Shown: one piece after another, positions 36,572 through 44,642 of the stretch
Layout of the letters: the number at the start of each line of letters is the position of its first letter
Numbering within the stretch: the stretch's first letter is position 1
Source of the DNA: Flavobacteriaceae bacterium
Lineage (GTDB): Bacteria > Bacteroidota > Bacteroidia > Flavobacteriales > Flavobacteriaceae
Assembly (NCBI GenBank): GCA_022428005.1
Contig: JAKMDI010000005.1
Coordinates: 62,001 to 126,000, forward strand
Reading direction: 5' to 3'
DNA length: 64,000 nt
Position numbers and translations under genes: made by a program
Notes under the pieces: model-generated
Told to the model about the DNA's origin: nothing
What the model saw: the letters and a program-made list of their open reading frames with translations, nothing else
Databases searched by the model: none

Positions 36572-36897
36572 TGACTTGGAATATAAAAGATAACCATTAC
36601 TATACAGCGCCGCTACATGAAGAAGCTTTTTCGCAGATCCACCTTTCAGAAATAAAAACTGACAGGGACCTCATTATTGATTTGTCATTGATTCAAAACC
36701 CAATTCCACCCCATTATGATTTGATGTATAAGATAAGCGAAGAGGTCAACGCTCAGGGTTTTTGTATGGTCTATGTAATGAATACAATCGCATCAGAAAT
36801 CCCCTCCGAATCTTTAAATATAGTACATACGCTTACAGAGGCAGAAGATTATATACAAATGGAGCAAATCCAAAGAGATTTAGGGATTCAAACATGA
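36571..36897 (+). CDS. Small conserved protein of unknown function between pyrB and rnz
   Basis: A 108-residue soluble acidic protein. It has a beta strand DLIIDLSLI near the middle and FCMVYVMN later, an alpha/beta pattern reminiscent of STAS-like domains. I recognise no catalytic motif. It is translationally coupled with pyrB at its start and overlaps rnz by four bases at its end, so it is a real gene. Similar ORFs in relatives are sometimes labelled ribonuclease Z from the neighbour, which the sequence does not support. Confidence 0.75.
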   Translation: MTWNIKDNHYYTAPLHEEAFSQIHLSEIKTDRDLIIDLSLIQNPIPPHYDLMYKISEEVNAQGFCMVYVMNTIASEIPSESLNIVHTLTEAEDYIQMEQIQRDLGIQT

Positions 36898-37799
36898 AAC
36901 TTACTATTTTAGGTTGCCATTCGGCAACCCCACTCAAAAACGCGCATACTACCTCACAGGTTCTCGAAATAAAAGGGCATTTGTTTTTAATTGACTGCGG
37001 AGAGGGTACCCAAATTCAATTGCGCAACCGTGGAATTAAATTCTCAAGAATCAAACATATTTTTATCTCTCACCTGCATGGAGATCACTTCTACGGATTG
37101 GTAGGGCTGGTGAGTACTTTTAGGCTTTTAGGAAGGACCGCGGATCTTCACGTTTATGGCCCCAAGGGAATCAAAGAGATCATCAGTCTTCAACTTAAAT
37201 TGGCCAATTCCTGGACCAATTATAAGCTGTTTTTTCACGAATTGGATAACAAATCTTCTGAGGTAATATTTGAGGAGGATTCACTCCTGGTAAAAACTAT
37301 TCCACTTGACCATAGAGTGTATACCAACGGTTTTTTGTTCGAGGAAAAAACAGGTCTCAGGAGATTGATTAAAGAAAAAATAGATGAATACAACATTCAG
37401 CAACACCATTTCCAGAATCTAAAATTGGGCAAGGACATTCAATTAGAGGGGGGGCAACTTTTAAAAAATGAAGCTGCAACTTCAGATCCACACCCCATAA
37501 AAAAATATGCATTCTGCAGCGATACCAGCTACAACGAAGCTATAGTTCCCTTGATTAATGAAGTTGATTTGCTTTATCACGAAGCTACCTTTTTGGAAGC
37601 CCATCAAAACTTAGCCAAAACCACCAAACACAGCACGGCGGCAGAGGCAGCGCAAATTGCCAAAAAGGCCAAAGTAAAACACTTATTACTGGGACATTTT
37701 TCCTCCAGGTATGCTGATAAGCAAGATTTTTTAAAAGAGGCTTGCCCAATATACGAGCCAGTATCTTTGGCAGAAGACGGGAAAGAAATGAATATCTAA
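36894..37799 (+). CDS. rnz: Ribonuclease Z
   Basis: tRNA 3'-end endonuclease of the metallo-beta-lactamase superfamily. The 301 residues carry LTILGCHSATPLKNAHTTSQ, the zinc motif ISHLHGDHFYGLVG (HxHxDH, residues 60-65), YHEATFLE and HSTAAEAAQIAKKAKVKHLLLGHFSSRY. The track ORF starts at 36762 inside the preceding gene; the ATG at 36894 is the family start and overlaps its stop. Confidence 0.96.
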   Translation: MKLTILGCHSATPLKNAHTTSQVLEIKGHLFLIDCGEGTQIQLRNRGIKFSRIKHIFISHLHGDHFYGLVGLVSTFRLLGRTADLHVYGPKGIKEIISLQLKLANSWTNYKLFFHELDNKSSEVIFEEDSLLVKTIPLDHRVYTNGFLFEEKTGLRRLIKEKIDEYNIQQHHFQNLKLGKDIQLEGGQLLKNEAATSDPHPIKKYAFCSDTSYNEAIVPLINEVDLLYHEATFLEAHQNLAKTTKHSTAAEAAQIAKKAKVKHLLLGHFSSRYADKQDFLKEACPIYEPVSLAEDGKEMNI

Positions 37800-37815
37800 T
37801 CTAAAGTATTAATCG

Positions 37816-37823
37816 TAAATTTG
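37816..37823 (+). promoter_or_regulatory. -7 promoter box of pdxH
   Basis: TAAATTTG, a perfect box, 17 bases before the pdxH ATG; no good -33 box. Confidence 0.45.
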
Positions 37824-37840
37824 CTTTAAATAATATCACA

Positions 37841-38488
37841 ATGAAGCCGAAGTTAGCCGATCTGAGGAAGTCATATGAAAAAGGGGTTTTGAGCCAAAAA
37901 GATGTGATGAATGATCCCATACAGCTCTTTCAAACCTGGTTTAATGAAGCCAAAGAAGTCGCTACCATCGACGAGGCCAATGCCATGAGTCTCTCCACCC
38001 TAAGTACAGACGGATTCCCAAGAGCAAGAGTGGTTTTATTGAAAGACTATTCCAAAGAGGGGTTTGTTTTTTTTACAAACTATGACAGTGAAAAAGGAAA
38101 ATCCATATTTAAATATCCCAAAGTTGGCTTGTCTTTTTATTGGCCCAGTTTGGAGCGACAAATTATCATCAAAGGGACAGCGGAAAAGTTGGCGGCTAAT
38201 AAATCAGATGATTATTTTCAATCGAGACCTAGGGGAAGTCAAATCGGCGCTCATGTGTCTCCTCAGAGTAACGAAATACCCGACAGGGATTTTTTAGAGA
38301 GCAGAAAGCTCGCGTTAGAAAAGAAATACCATAATAAACATATCCCACGTCCTGAAAATTGGGGGGGTATTTTGGTTAAACCCATTGAAATCGAATTTTG
38401 GCAGGGACGCCCAAACCGTTTACACGATCGTATTTATTGTATTTTTGATCAAGGTACACAGTGGAAGATAAAAAGATTAGCGCCCTAA
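37841..38488 (+). CDS. pdxH: Pyridoxamine 5'-phosphate oxidase
   Basis: FMN enzyme that makes pyridoxal phosphate. The 215-residue protein shows NAMSLSTLSTDGFPRARVVLLKDY, GFVFFTNYDSEKGKS, SRPRGSQIGAHVSPQS and the closing WGGILVKPIEIEFWQGRPNR with RLHDRI. Length and motifs are standard. The phosphatase gene follows two bases after its stop. Confidence 0.97.
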   Translation: MKPKLADLRKSYEKGVLSQKDVMNDPIQLFQTWFNEAKEVATIDEANAMSLSTLSTDGFPRARVVLLKDYSKEGFVFFTNYDSEKGKSIFKYPKVGLSFYWPSLERQIIIKGTAEKLAANKSDDYFQSRPRGSQIGAHVSPQSNEIPDRDFLESRKLALEKKYHNKHIPRPENWGGILVKPIEIEFWQGRPNRLHDRIYCIFDQGTQWKIKRLAP

Positions 38489-38490
38489 TA

Positions 38491-38973
38491 ATGAAAGAAC
38501 TCGTCATCCTAAGACATGCCAAATCCAATAGAAATTACCTCGTAGAGGACAGTAACAGACCTCTTTCTCCAGAGGGGATTGATCGTATTAAAAGAGTGTC
38601 ATTACACAAAAGCTCTTATTTTGAAAATACAGATATTATATTGTCAAGTCCTGCTATCAGAGCACTGCACACTGCAATGATCGTGATAAATACCTTGGAG
38701 GTTTCACTCGACAAGCTTTCCATAGACAAGCATTTATACACCTTTTCGGGCGACGATGTTATTGATTATGTTTACGCTCTAAATGACCAATGGCAAAAAG
38801 TTGTAATTGTTGGTCATAACCCGGCTTTTACCGAAACGATCAATCATTTCTCAAATGAAAGGATCAATCACTTGAGGACAGCGGGTTTAGCTCAAATAAC
38901 TTTTGATGCGAAGCATTGGAGTGATGTTGGGTTAGGTGACGTGGCATTTGGACAGAAAAATAACTCTTTTTAA
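38491..38973 (+). CDS. sixA: SixA-like phosphohistidine phosphatase
   Basis: A 160-residue histidine phosphatase superfamily protein with the catalytic LVILRHAKSNRNY at its start, ILSSPAIRALHTAMIV and VVIVGHNPAFTETINHF with the second histidine. SixA removes phosphate from phosphohistidine of HPt domains in E. coli; this is only a family-level call. The track start 38461 lies in pdxH; the ATG at 38491 is used. It is directly followed by ppk1. Confidence 0.88.
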   Translation: MKELVILRHAKSNRNYLVEDSNRPLSPEGIDRIKRVSLHKSSYFENTDIILSSPAIRALHTAMIVINTLEVSLDKLSIDKHLYTFSGDDVIDYVYALNDQWQKVVIVGHNPAFTETINHFSNERINHLRTAGLAQITFDAKHWSDVGLGDVAFGQKNNSF

Positions 38974-38975
38974 CC

Positions 38976-41039
38976 ATGGATGTAGCTCCTAAGTATATCA
39001 ACAGAGAGATCAGTTGGCTCGATTTTAATGCCCGGGTACTGCAAGAGGCCAATGACAATAATGTGCCCTTGATCGAGCGGCTCCGTTTTTTAGGAATTTT
39101 TTCCAACAATTTAGACGAATTTTTTCAAGTTCGCTACGCTACTGTAAAGCGAATTGCCCAGTCTTCAAAGACTGGTAAAAAAGTTTTTGCGGGTCGAAGT
39201 GCAACTGTTTTACTGAAGGAAATCACAGCCAAGGTGATTAAGTTACAATCTGAAAGCCTCGAAATTTTAAATGGAATCTACCAGGAGATGGAGGCTGAGA
39301 ATATTTTCTTCATCGATCATAATGAAGTTCAAAAGGAGCAAGAAGCTTTTTTGAAAAATTACTTTATTCAAAACGTTAACCCAGCCTTAGTCACCATAAT
39401 ACTATCCAACACCCAAAATCAAGATTTAACCGACAACAAAGCTTTTTTGGTGGTGACCATGGAAATTGAAGAGGAGGGAGGCCCGCCCATTTATGCACTT
39501 ATAGAGATTCCCAAAAACACCAAAAGATTTATAGTCCTTCCTAAAAAAAGTGATGGAAAGCAATATATAATGATGCTTGACGATTTGATTCGCTATCATT
39601 TCCACATGATTTTTAGTTTTTTCAACTATAAAAAAATTCAGGCACATATGGTCAAGATCACTCGGGATGCAGAGTTAGACCTGGAAGAGGATGTTTCGAT
39701 CAGTTATGTCGAAAAAATCACTATGAGTGTAAAAGACCGAATGATCAGCGACCCTGTTAGACTGGTTTACGACAATGAAATTCCAGAGGAAACTCTTCGT
39801 TTTGTAATGGACAAGCTCAATATTGATTCCACAGACGGTTTAATTCCAGGGGGGAAATACCACCAACGAAGAGACTACATGGACTTTCCCAGTCTTGACC
39901 GTCCCGACTTGTTGTATTCTTCTATTCCAAAACTGCCAATTCCTGGGTTGAGTTTGGAAGAAAATATACTGGATGCTATCGCAAAGAAAGACTATCTACT
40001 TTATGCCCCTTACCAAGACTTCTCTTATGTCATTAAATTTTTGAGGGAAGCGGCTTTGGATCCTACCGTAAAATCAATCAAGATCACAATTTATCGGCTT
40101 TCAAAAGCCTCCCATATTGTCAGTGCTCTAATCAATGCAGCTAAAAATGGTAAAAAAGTTTTGGTGCAAATTGAGCTTCAAGCCCGTTTCGATGAAAAAA
40201 ACAACATTAATTTTGCTGAAAAGTTAGAAGCAGCGGGAGTAAGGTTAATATTTGGTATTCCTGGACTCAAAGTACACTCCAAGATTTGCATTATTGAGCG
40301 CATACAGCAAAACAAAAATAAACGCTACGGTTTTGTAAGCACAGGCAATTTTAATGAGTCTACTGCTAAAATATATACCGACTATACGCTCTTTACTGCC
40401 AACCAAAAAATACTTAAAGAAGTCAATAAAGTATTTAACTTCTTGGAGGTGAGTTACAAGCTGAAGAAATACAAACACTTGATTGTATCTCCTCACTATT
40501 CGGCTTCTATATTGTCCAAACTAATCGATCAAGAGATTGAAAATAAAAAAAATGGACTGCCCTCAGGGATTTCGCTAAAACTCAACAACATTACCAATTA
40601 CCCCTTGGTCGACAAGTTATATGAGGCCAGTCAGGCAGGGGTAAAAATAAAAATGATGGTCAGGGGAATTTGTTGCTTGGTCCCCGGTGTCAAAGGTTTG
40701 AGTGAAAATATCACAGTGTTGAGTGTTGTAGACAAGTTCTTGGAGCATCCTCGGGTTTTAATATTTGAAAATGGAGGGGAAAAGAAAATTTACTTGTCCT
40801 CAGCAGATTTTATGACCCGGAACATTGAAAACCGTGTTGAGGTCGCTTGCCCCGTTTACGACACGGAGATTCAAAAACAAATTTTAGACACTTTTGATCT
40901 TTCGTGGAATGACAATACCAAAGCCAGGGTTGTCAACCAACACCCTCAAAACAAAATGGTAACGCCTAAAAAAGGAGCCCCAATGCAACGATCACAGTGG
41001 ACCATCTATGATTATTACAAAAACAAATTAATTCAATAG
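38976..41039 (+). CDS. ppk1: Polyphosphate kinase 1
   Basis: Membrane-associated enzyme that reversibly makes inorganic polyphosphate from ATP. The 687-residue protein has the N-domain start INREISWLDFNARVLQEA and FSNNLDEFFQVRYATVKR. It also has the catalytic domain with the autophosphorylated histidine in GLKVHSKICIIERI, and RYGFVSTGNFNESTAKIYTD with a second active-site segment DFMTRNIENRVEVACPVYD. It is in a unit with the SixA-like and Ppx genes. Confidence 0.97.
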   Translation: MDVAPKYINREISWLDFNARVLQEANDNNVPLIERLRFLGIFSNNLDEFFQVRYATVKRIAQSSKTGKKVFAGRSATVLLKEITAKVIKLQSESLEILNGIYQEMEAENIFFIDHNEVQKEQEAFLKNYFIQNVNPALVTIILSNTQNQDLTDNKAFLVVTMEIEEEGGPPIYALIEIPKNTKRFIVLPKKSDGKQYIMMLDDLIRYHFHMIFSFFNYKKIQAHMVKITRDAELDLEEDVSISYVEKITMSVKDRMISDPVRLVYDNEIPEETLRFVMDKLNIDSTDGLIPGGKYHQRRDYMDFPSLDRPDLLYSSIPKLPIPGLSLEENILDAIAKKDYLLYAPYQDFSYVIKFLREAALDPTVKSIKITIYRLSKASHIVSALINAAKNGKKVLVQIELQARFDEKNNINFAEKLEAAGVRLIFGIPGLKVHSKICIIERIQQNKNKRYGFVSTGNFNESTAKIYTDYTLFTANQKILKEVNKVFNFLEVSYKLKKYKHLIVSPHYSASILSKLIDQEIENKKNGLPSGISLKLNNITNYPLVDKLYEASQAGVKIKMMVRGICCLVPGVKGLSENITVLSVVDKFLEHPRVLIFENGGEKKIYLSSADFMTRNIENRVEVACPVYDTEIQKQILDTFDLSWNDNTKARVVNQHPQNKMVTPKKGAPMQRSQWTIYDYYKNKLIQ

Positions 41040-41043
41040 CCCT

Positions 41044-41937
41044 TTGAAATTAAAAAAATTTGCGGCCATTGACGTCGGTTCTAACGCCATCAGAGTCTTG
41101 ATATCTAACATTATAGAATCTAAGGAGGGTGTATACTTTCAAAAGAATGCTCTGGTAAGAGCACCGATAAGATTGGGGGAAGATTCTTTTACGTTGGGTG
41201 AGATCTCAAAAAAAAATATTAAGCGAATGGTCAAGGCCATGCGGGCATTTAAGTTATTGATGAAAGTCCATGGCGTTTCACATTATCAGGCATTTGCGAC
41301 CTCTGCGCTAAGGGAGGCCAACAATAGCATAGAGGTCATTGACCACGTCAAGAAAAAAGCGGGTATCAAGATTGAAATTATAGACGGTCGAAAAGAAGCT
41401 GAGGTAATCTCTTACAGTAAGCTGTCTGAGTTTTTAAATTCTCAGAAAACATTCCTTTTTGTCGATGTTGGCGGGGGGAGTACCGAGTTTACCATAATTG
41501 ACGAAGGCAAAAGAATAAGCTCTAAATCCTTTAAAATTGGAACGGTCAGACTTATTAATGACCTGGTCGACGACAGGGTTTGGAAAGCCATTCAGGGGTG
41601 GATTGAAAAAAACGCAAAGCCCTATCGAAAGATCACTTTGATTGGATCGGGGGGGAACATCAACAAGCTTTTTAAGCTATCAAATATAAAAGAAGGAAAG
41701 CCGCTGTCGCTTATCAAACTCAATCAGATTTATTTGGAATTAGAATCGTTAACCTATGAAGAGCGATTACTGAAATTCGAACTCAATCCTGACCGCGCTG
41801 ATGTGATTATTCCCGCAGCAAAAATATATTTAAAATCCCTGGAGTGGAGTGGAGGACAAAAAATTTATGTACCTAAATTTGGACTTTCCGATGGGATGAT
41901 AAAATACATGTACAAAAACGGAAAAAAAAAGATCTAA
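41044..41937 (+). CDS. ppx: Ppx/GppA-family exopolyphosphatase
   Basis: Hydrolyses polyphosphate ends or pppGpp. The 297-residue ASKHA-fold protein has AAIDVGSNAIRVLI, QAFATSALREANN, FLFVDVGGGSTEFTI and ITLIGSGGNINKLF. It lacks the C-terminal HD domain, so it is the short Ppx type. It starts with TTG four bases after the ppk1 stop, forming a synthesis/degradation pair, and its end overlaps convergent miaE by four bases. Confidence 0.94.
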   Translation: MKLKKFAAIDVGSNAIRVLISNIIESKEGVYFQKNALVRAPIRLGEDSFTLGEISKKNIKRMVKAMRAFKLLMKVHGVSHYQAFATSALREANNSIEVIDHVKKKAGIKIEIIDGRKEAEVISYSKLSEFLNSQKTFLFVDVGGGSTEFTIIDEGKRISSKSFKIGTVRLINDLVDDRVWKAIQGWIEKNAKPYRKITLIGSGGNINKLFKLSNIKEGKPLSLIKLNQIYLELESLTYEERLLKFELNPDRADVIIPAAKIYLKSLEWSGGQKIYVPKFGLSDGMIKYMYKNGKKKI

Positions 41938-42518
41938 CCGTGCATGGTTTCTTTTTTTCCTAATGCAGCCATCAGCTTGGCCTCATACTCCAATAACGCT
42001 TCCCATTTCTGGTTTACGGATTTCTCATCCGCACCATATTTTCTGGCTAATTTTAAAAACAGGGTGTAGTGATGTGCTTCTGAGATCATCAATTTCTTAT
42101 AAAACTTCCTGAGGTGTTTGTCGGTAATGCCCTCCGAAAGCAGGCGAAATCGTTCGCAGCTCCTCGCTTCTATCAATGCAGCATAAAGCAACTGGTGTAC
42201 CAATTGAGTATTTCGGCTTCCGCCCTTGGGAAAGAATTTTTGAAGGGCTATAACATATTCATCCTTCCTTTCTCTGCCCAATACCCATCCGCGCTCCAAT
42301 ATAAGTTGGTGAACCATTTCAAAATGACTCAACTCCTCCTGAGCCAAGGCAATCATTTCTTTAACGAGTTCGCTCATCTCAGGGTATCTAACCATCAGGG
42401 AGATTGCTGTACTGGCTGCCTTTTGTTCACAAAAGGCATGATCCGTCAATATTTCCTCGATGTTTTTTTCTACAATATTGACCCAGCGTGGGTCTGTGGG
42501 GAGTTTAAGTCCAAGCAT
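41934..42518 (-). CDS. miaE: tRNA-(ms2io6A37)-hydroxylase MiaE-like
   Basis: Non-heme di-iron enzyme that hydroxylates the isopentenyl group of ms2i6A37. The 194-residue four-helix protein shows metal ligands in FCEQKAASTAI, EELSHFEMVHQLILERGW, EARSCERFRLL and SEAHHYTLFLKLA. These are repeated E/ExxH motifs typical of MiaE. No miaA or miaB is in the window. Confidence 0.92.
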   Translation of the reverse strand: MLGLKLPTDPRWVNIVEKNIEEILTDHAFCEQKAASTAISLMVRYPEMSELVKEMIALAQEELSHFEMVHQLILERGWVLGRERKDEYVIALQKFFPKGGSRNTQLVHQLLYAALIEARSCERFRLLSEGITDKHLRKFYKKLMISEAHHYTLFLKLARKYGADEKSVNQKWEALLEYEAKLMAALGKKETMHG

Positions 42519-42529
42519 GCGAATGGTTA

Positions 42530-44241
42530 TTAAACATCCAAATCGAATTCATTTCTGAGCTCTTCAATTTTAGGATTTATTTTTTTTAGGTATTCAAACT
42601 TTTCTTTTGCCCCGTATATGTATTCTTCATTTTTTTGAAGTGCTACATCAATTTCAAAAGTGATTTTAAAGTTGTTGAGTACCTTGCTTAAGTATTCTAA
42701 TAATATTGGAAGCTCTTTTGTCAGTTCAACTTTAGTCAATTCATTGGATGCTTTTAGAAGAATTTTATGATCGGGCGCCAAAACAGGTTTACTCATCTCT
42801 AAAAGTGCAGCAATATTGTTTTCTCCTTGTTTATTTTTTTCTTCAACATAGACTTGCCAATGCTCTGATAATGTCTCTTGATCAAAAGTTTCTTGTGCCT
42901 CATTTTGTACTTTTATTTTTGAGGACGCTTTTTTATTGGCTTCTTTTTTAAGCTGAATGCTGGATATAGAGAGACTGGATACGCCTCCCTCAAATTCAGC
43001 TTTGTCAATCTTGATGTTGGGGGTTGGGGTGGATTCTACTTTTTTATCGGGTGCGGCTGTAGGTACTTTTGCATAACTCTTGTATTCTGGTTCAGAGTCG
43101 GCTACAACTAAAGTGTCAGCTTGTTTTGGTGCTTTATAAAGCCCCTGATAATGGGCTAAGGGAATGATAAAACGGTTTATTTTCCCTCGAAATGGAGAGA
43201 GGCCAGTTGCATTAAACATAATTCTATCAATAATCTTTTGTTCTTTGTATTCCTGTAATCCAGCTCGCATTTGCTGGTCAAATCAATAGCCTCTAATAGT
43301 AAAGACAGTGGAGCTTCTTGGGTTTGAATTTTGTATTTTTCCTGTGTGGTATTACTGACTTCGAGAAGTTTTAATGTGCTATTTTCTTTACTCACCATTA
43401 GGTTTCTAAAGTGTAACCCAAGACCGGAAACGAACTGAATCTCATCAAATCCCTTTTGAAGTAGTTCGTCGAAGGCGAGTAAAAGCGCGGGTATGTCGTG
43501 TTTTAAAATCAAGCTGGTTACAGAAAAAAAAGTTTCGTGATCCAACACATTTAGATTTTCCGACACTGATTTTACGGTCAGCTGTTGATTGGAAAAACTG
43601 ACCATTCGGTCATAAATTGACAATGCATCTCTCATGGCACCATCTGCCTTTTGAGCGATTAAATCTAACGCCTCCTCTTCAAACTGAATTTTTTGATCTT
43701 CGGCAATTTTTTTTAAATGTTCCTTACAGTCGGCAACACTTATTCTCTTGAAGTCATAGGTCTGACATCGGGAGAGTATGGTTGGGATAATCTTTTGTTT
43801 TTCAGTGGTTGCCAGAATAAAAATAACATGCTTGGGGGGCTCCTCCAGGGTCTTTAAAAAAGCATTGAAAGCACCAATGGAGAGCATGTGAACTTCGTCT
43901 ATGATATATATTTTATGGGTGCCTACTTGTGGAGGAATTCGAACCTGCTCGTTCAGCGAACGTATATCATCTACGGAATTGTTTGAGGCGGCGTCCAATT
44001 CAAAAATATTAAAGGCGAAGTCTTGGTCGGCATCATTTTTTCCTTGGCTGTTAATTTTTTTTGCCAGAATACGCGCACAGGAAGTTTTACCAACCCCTCG
44101 GGGACCACAAAAAAGCAGTGCTTGTGCCAATTGATTTTTTGCTATGGCATTGTCTAAGGTCTGTGTAATCGCTTTTTGACCCACAACTTCTTCAAAAGTT
44201 TGAGGTCTATATTTTAAGGCCGAAACAACAAAAGTCTCCAT
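42530..44241 (-). CDS. dnaX: DNA polymerase III tau subunit, predicted to need a -1 frameshift
   Basis: Full-length tau, joined from the zero-frame part (44241-43180) and the -1 frame part (43180-42530), about 570 residues. It is the clamp-loader ATPase that also tethers the replicative polymerase. The C-terminal 216 codons (GKINRFIIPLAHYQGLYKAP, LSEHWQVYVEEKNKQGENNI, LRNEFDLDV) resemble the tail of intact flavobacterial DnaX and show no decay. The two frames overlap at G GGA AAA TAA, a canonical -1 slippery heptamer. An indel or sequence error is the alternative; the exact heptamer-stop arrangement argues for programmed frameshifting. Confidence 0.8.
43177..43186 (-). promoter_or_regulatory. 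Slippery heptamer GGGAAAA and zero-frame stop in dnaX
   Basis: Minus strand codons GAG GGA AAA TAA. The heptamer is in frame as G GGA AAA (43186-43180), and simultaneous -1 slippage gives GGG AAA followed by ATA AAC CGT. The A run of four is too short for typical transcriptional slippage. A possible AGCCC/GGGCT stem lies about 23 bases downstream, farther than usual for a stimulator. Confidence 0.8.
43177..44241 (-). CDS. dnaX: DNA polymerase III gamma-like short form of DnaX (zero-frame product)
   Basis: Zero-frame product of 354 residues. It starts METFVVSALKYRPQTFEEVV (the ATG at 44241 is preferred to the track start 44295) and has P-loop FCGPRGVGKTSCARILA, Walker B IYIIDEVHMLS, sensor LATTEKQKIIPTILSRCQ and the collar domain ending LCLMQLASLHFEGK. 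Termination falls at the end of domain III, so this form would still assemble a clamp loader but lack the polymerase- and helicase-binding tail. The four-cysteine zinc motif usual after the P-loop is absent. Confidence 0.85.
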   Translation of the reverse strand: METFVVSALKYRPQTFEEVVGQKAITQTLDNAIAKNQLAQALLFCGPRGVGKTSCARILAKKINSQGKNDADQDFAFNIFELDAASNNSVDDIRSLNEQVRIPPQVGTHKIYIIDEVHMLSIGAFNAFLKTLEEPPKHVIFILATTEKQKIIPTILSRCQTYDFKRISVADCKEHLKKIAEDQKIQFEEEALDLIAQKADGAMRDALSIYDRMVSFSNQQLTVKSVSENLNVLDHETFFSVTSLILKHDIPALLLAFDELLQKGFDEIQFVSGLGLHFRNLMVSKENSTLKLLEVSNTTQEKYKIQTQEAPLSLLLEAIDLTSKCELDYRNTKNKRLLIELCLMQLASLHFEGK

Positions 44242-44329
44242 AAGCACTGGGTCTAAACAAAGATAAAAATTGCAGGATGCTACTGAGAGCGACAATCAAT
44301 ATTTTCCTCTCAAATTATCAACAAAAGAC

Positions 44330-44337
44330 TAACTTTG
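44330..44337 (+). promoter_or_regulatory. -7 promoter box of rnpB
   Basis: TAACTTTG, a perfect TAnnTTTG match, four to five bases before the likely 5' end of RNase P RNA. The -33 region is weak. Confidence 0.5.
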
Positions 44338-44340
44338 TCA

Positions 44341-44636
44341 GTGGCAGGCTGTCTTATTGCTCTTATTTTTATAAGAGAGGAAAGTCCGGACACCATAGAG
44401 CAGTATAGCGGGTAACGCCCGTCATCCGTTTTTAACGGACAGGACCAGTGCAACAGAAAGGATGTACAGTTCGGCTGTAGTGAAATCAGGTAAACTCTAT
44501 ACGGTGCAACGCCAAGTATAATTGCGGTTGAGAACGGCTCGTTCGATGTAATTGGGTAGGCGGCTAGAATGTTGTAGTAATGCAACATCGAGATAAATAA
44601 TAGGACACGACAGAATCCGGCTTACAGGCCTGCCTT
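44341..44636 (+). ncRNA. rnpB: RNase P RNA
   Basis: Catalytic RNA that removes tRNA 5' leaders. Family hallmarks in order are the P1 strand GGCAGGC (44343), the universally conserved GAGGAAAGTCCGGACACC, the ACAGAAAG segment, GGTAAACTC, then the distal conserved AGACAGAATCCGGCTTACAG-like end and the P1 complement GCCTGCC (44628-44634). About 295 nucleotides is the normal size. The transcript ends in a T run that runs into the rsmD stop on the opposite strand. The track ORF 44310-44588 is a chance frame over this RNA. Confidence 0.95.
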
Positions 44637-44642
44637 TTTTTT
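44628..44642 (+). terminator. T-run termination site of rnpB
   Basis: The closing P1 strand GCCTGCC is followed directly by eight Ts, so the terminal helix of the RNA can serve as terminator. Confidence 0.5.

Noticed and set aside
42530-43270. dnaX as a pseudogene or as two separate genes
   Set aside because: The second frame has no start of its own at a sensible place, its tail is intact, and a perfect slippery heptamer joins the frames at the stop. An essential gene broken by chance at such a site is unlikely, though sequence error remains possible.
44310-44588. Minus-strand ORF over the RNase P RNA
   Set aside because: The plus strand holds the conserved RNase P RNA motifs, and the frame resembles no protein family.
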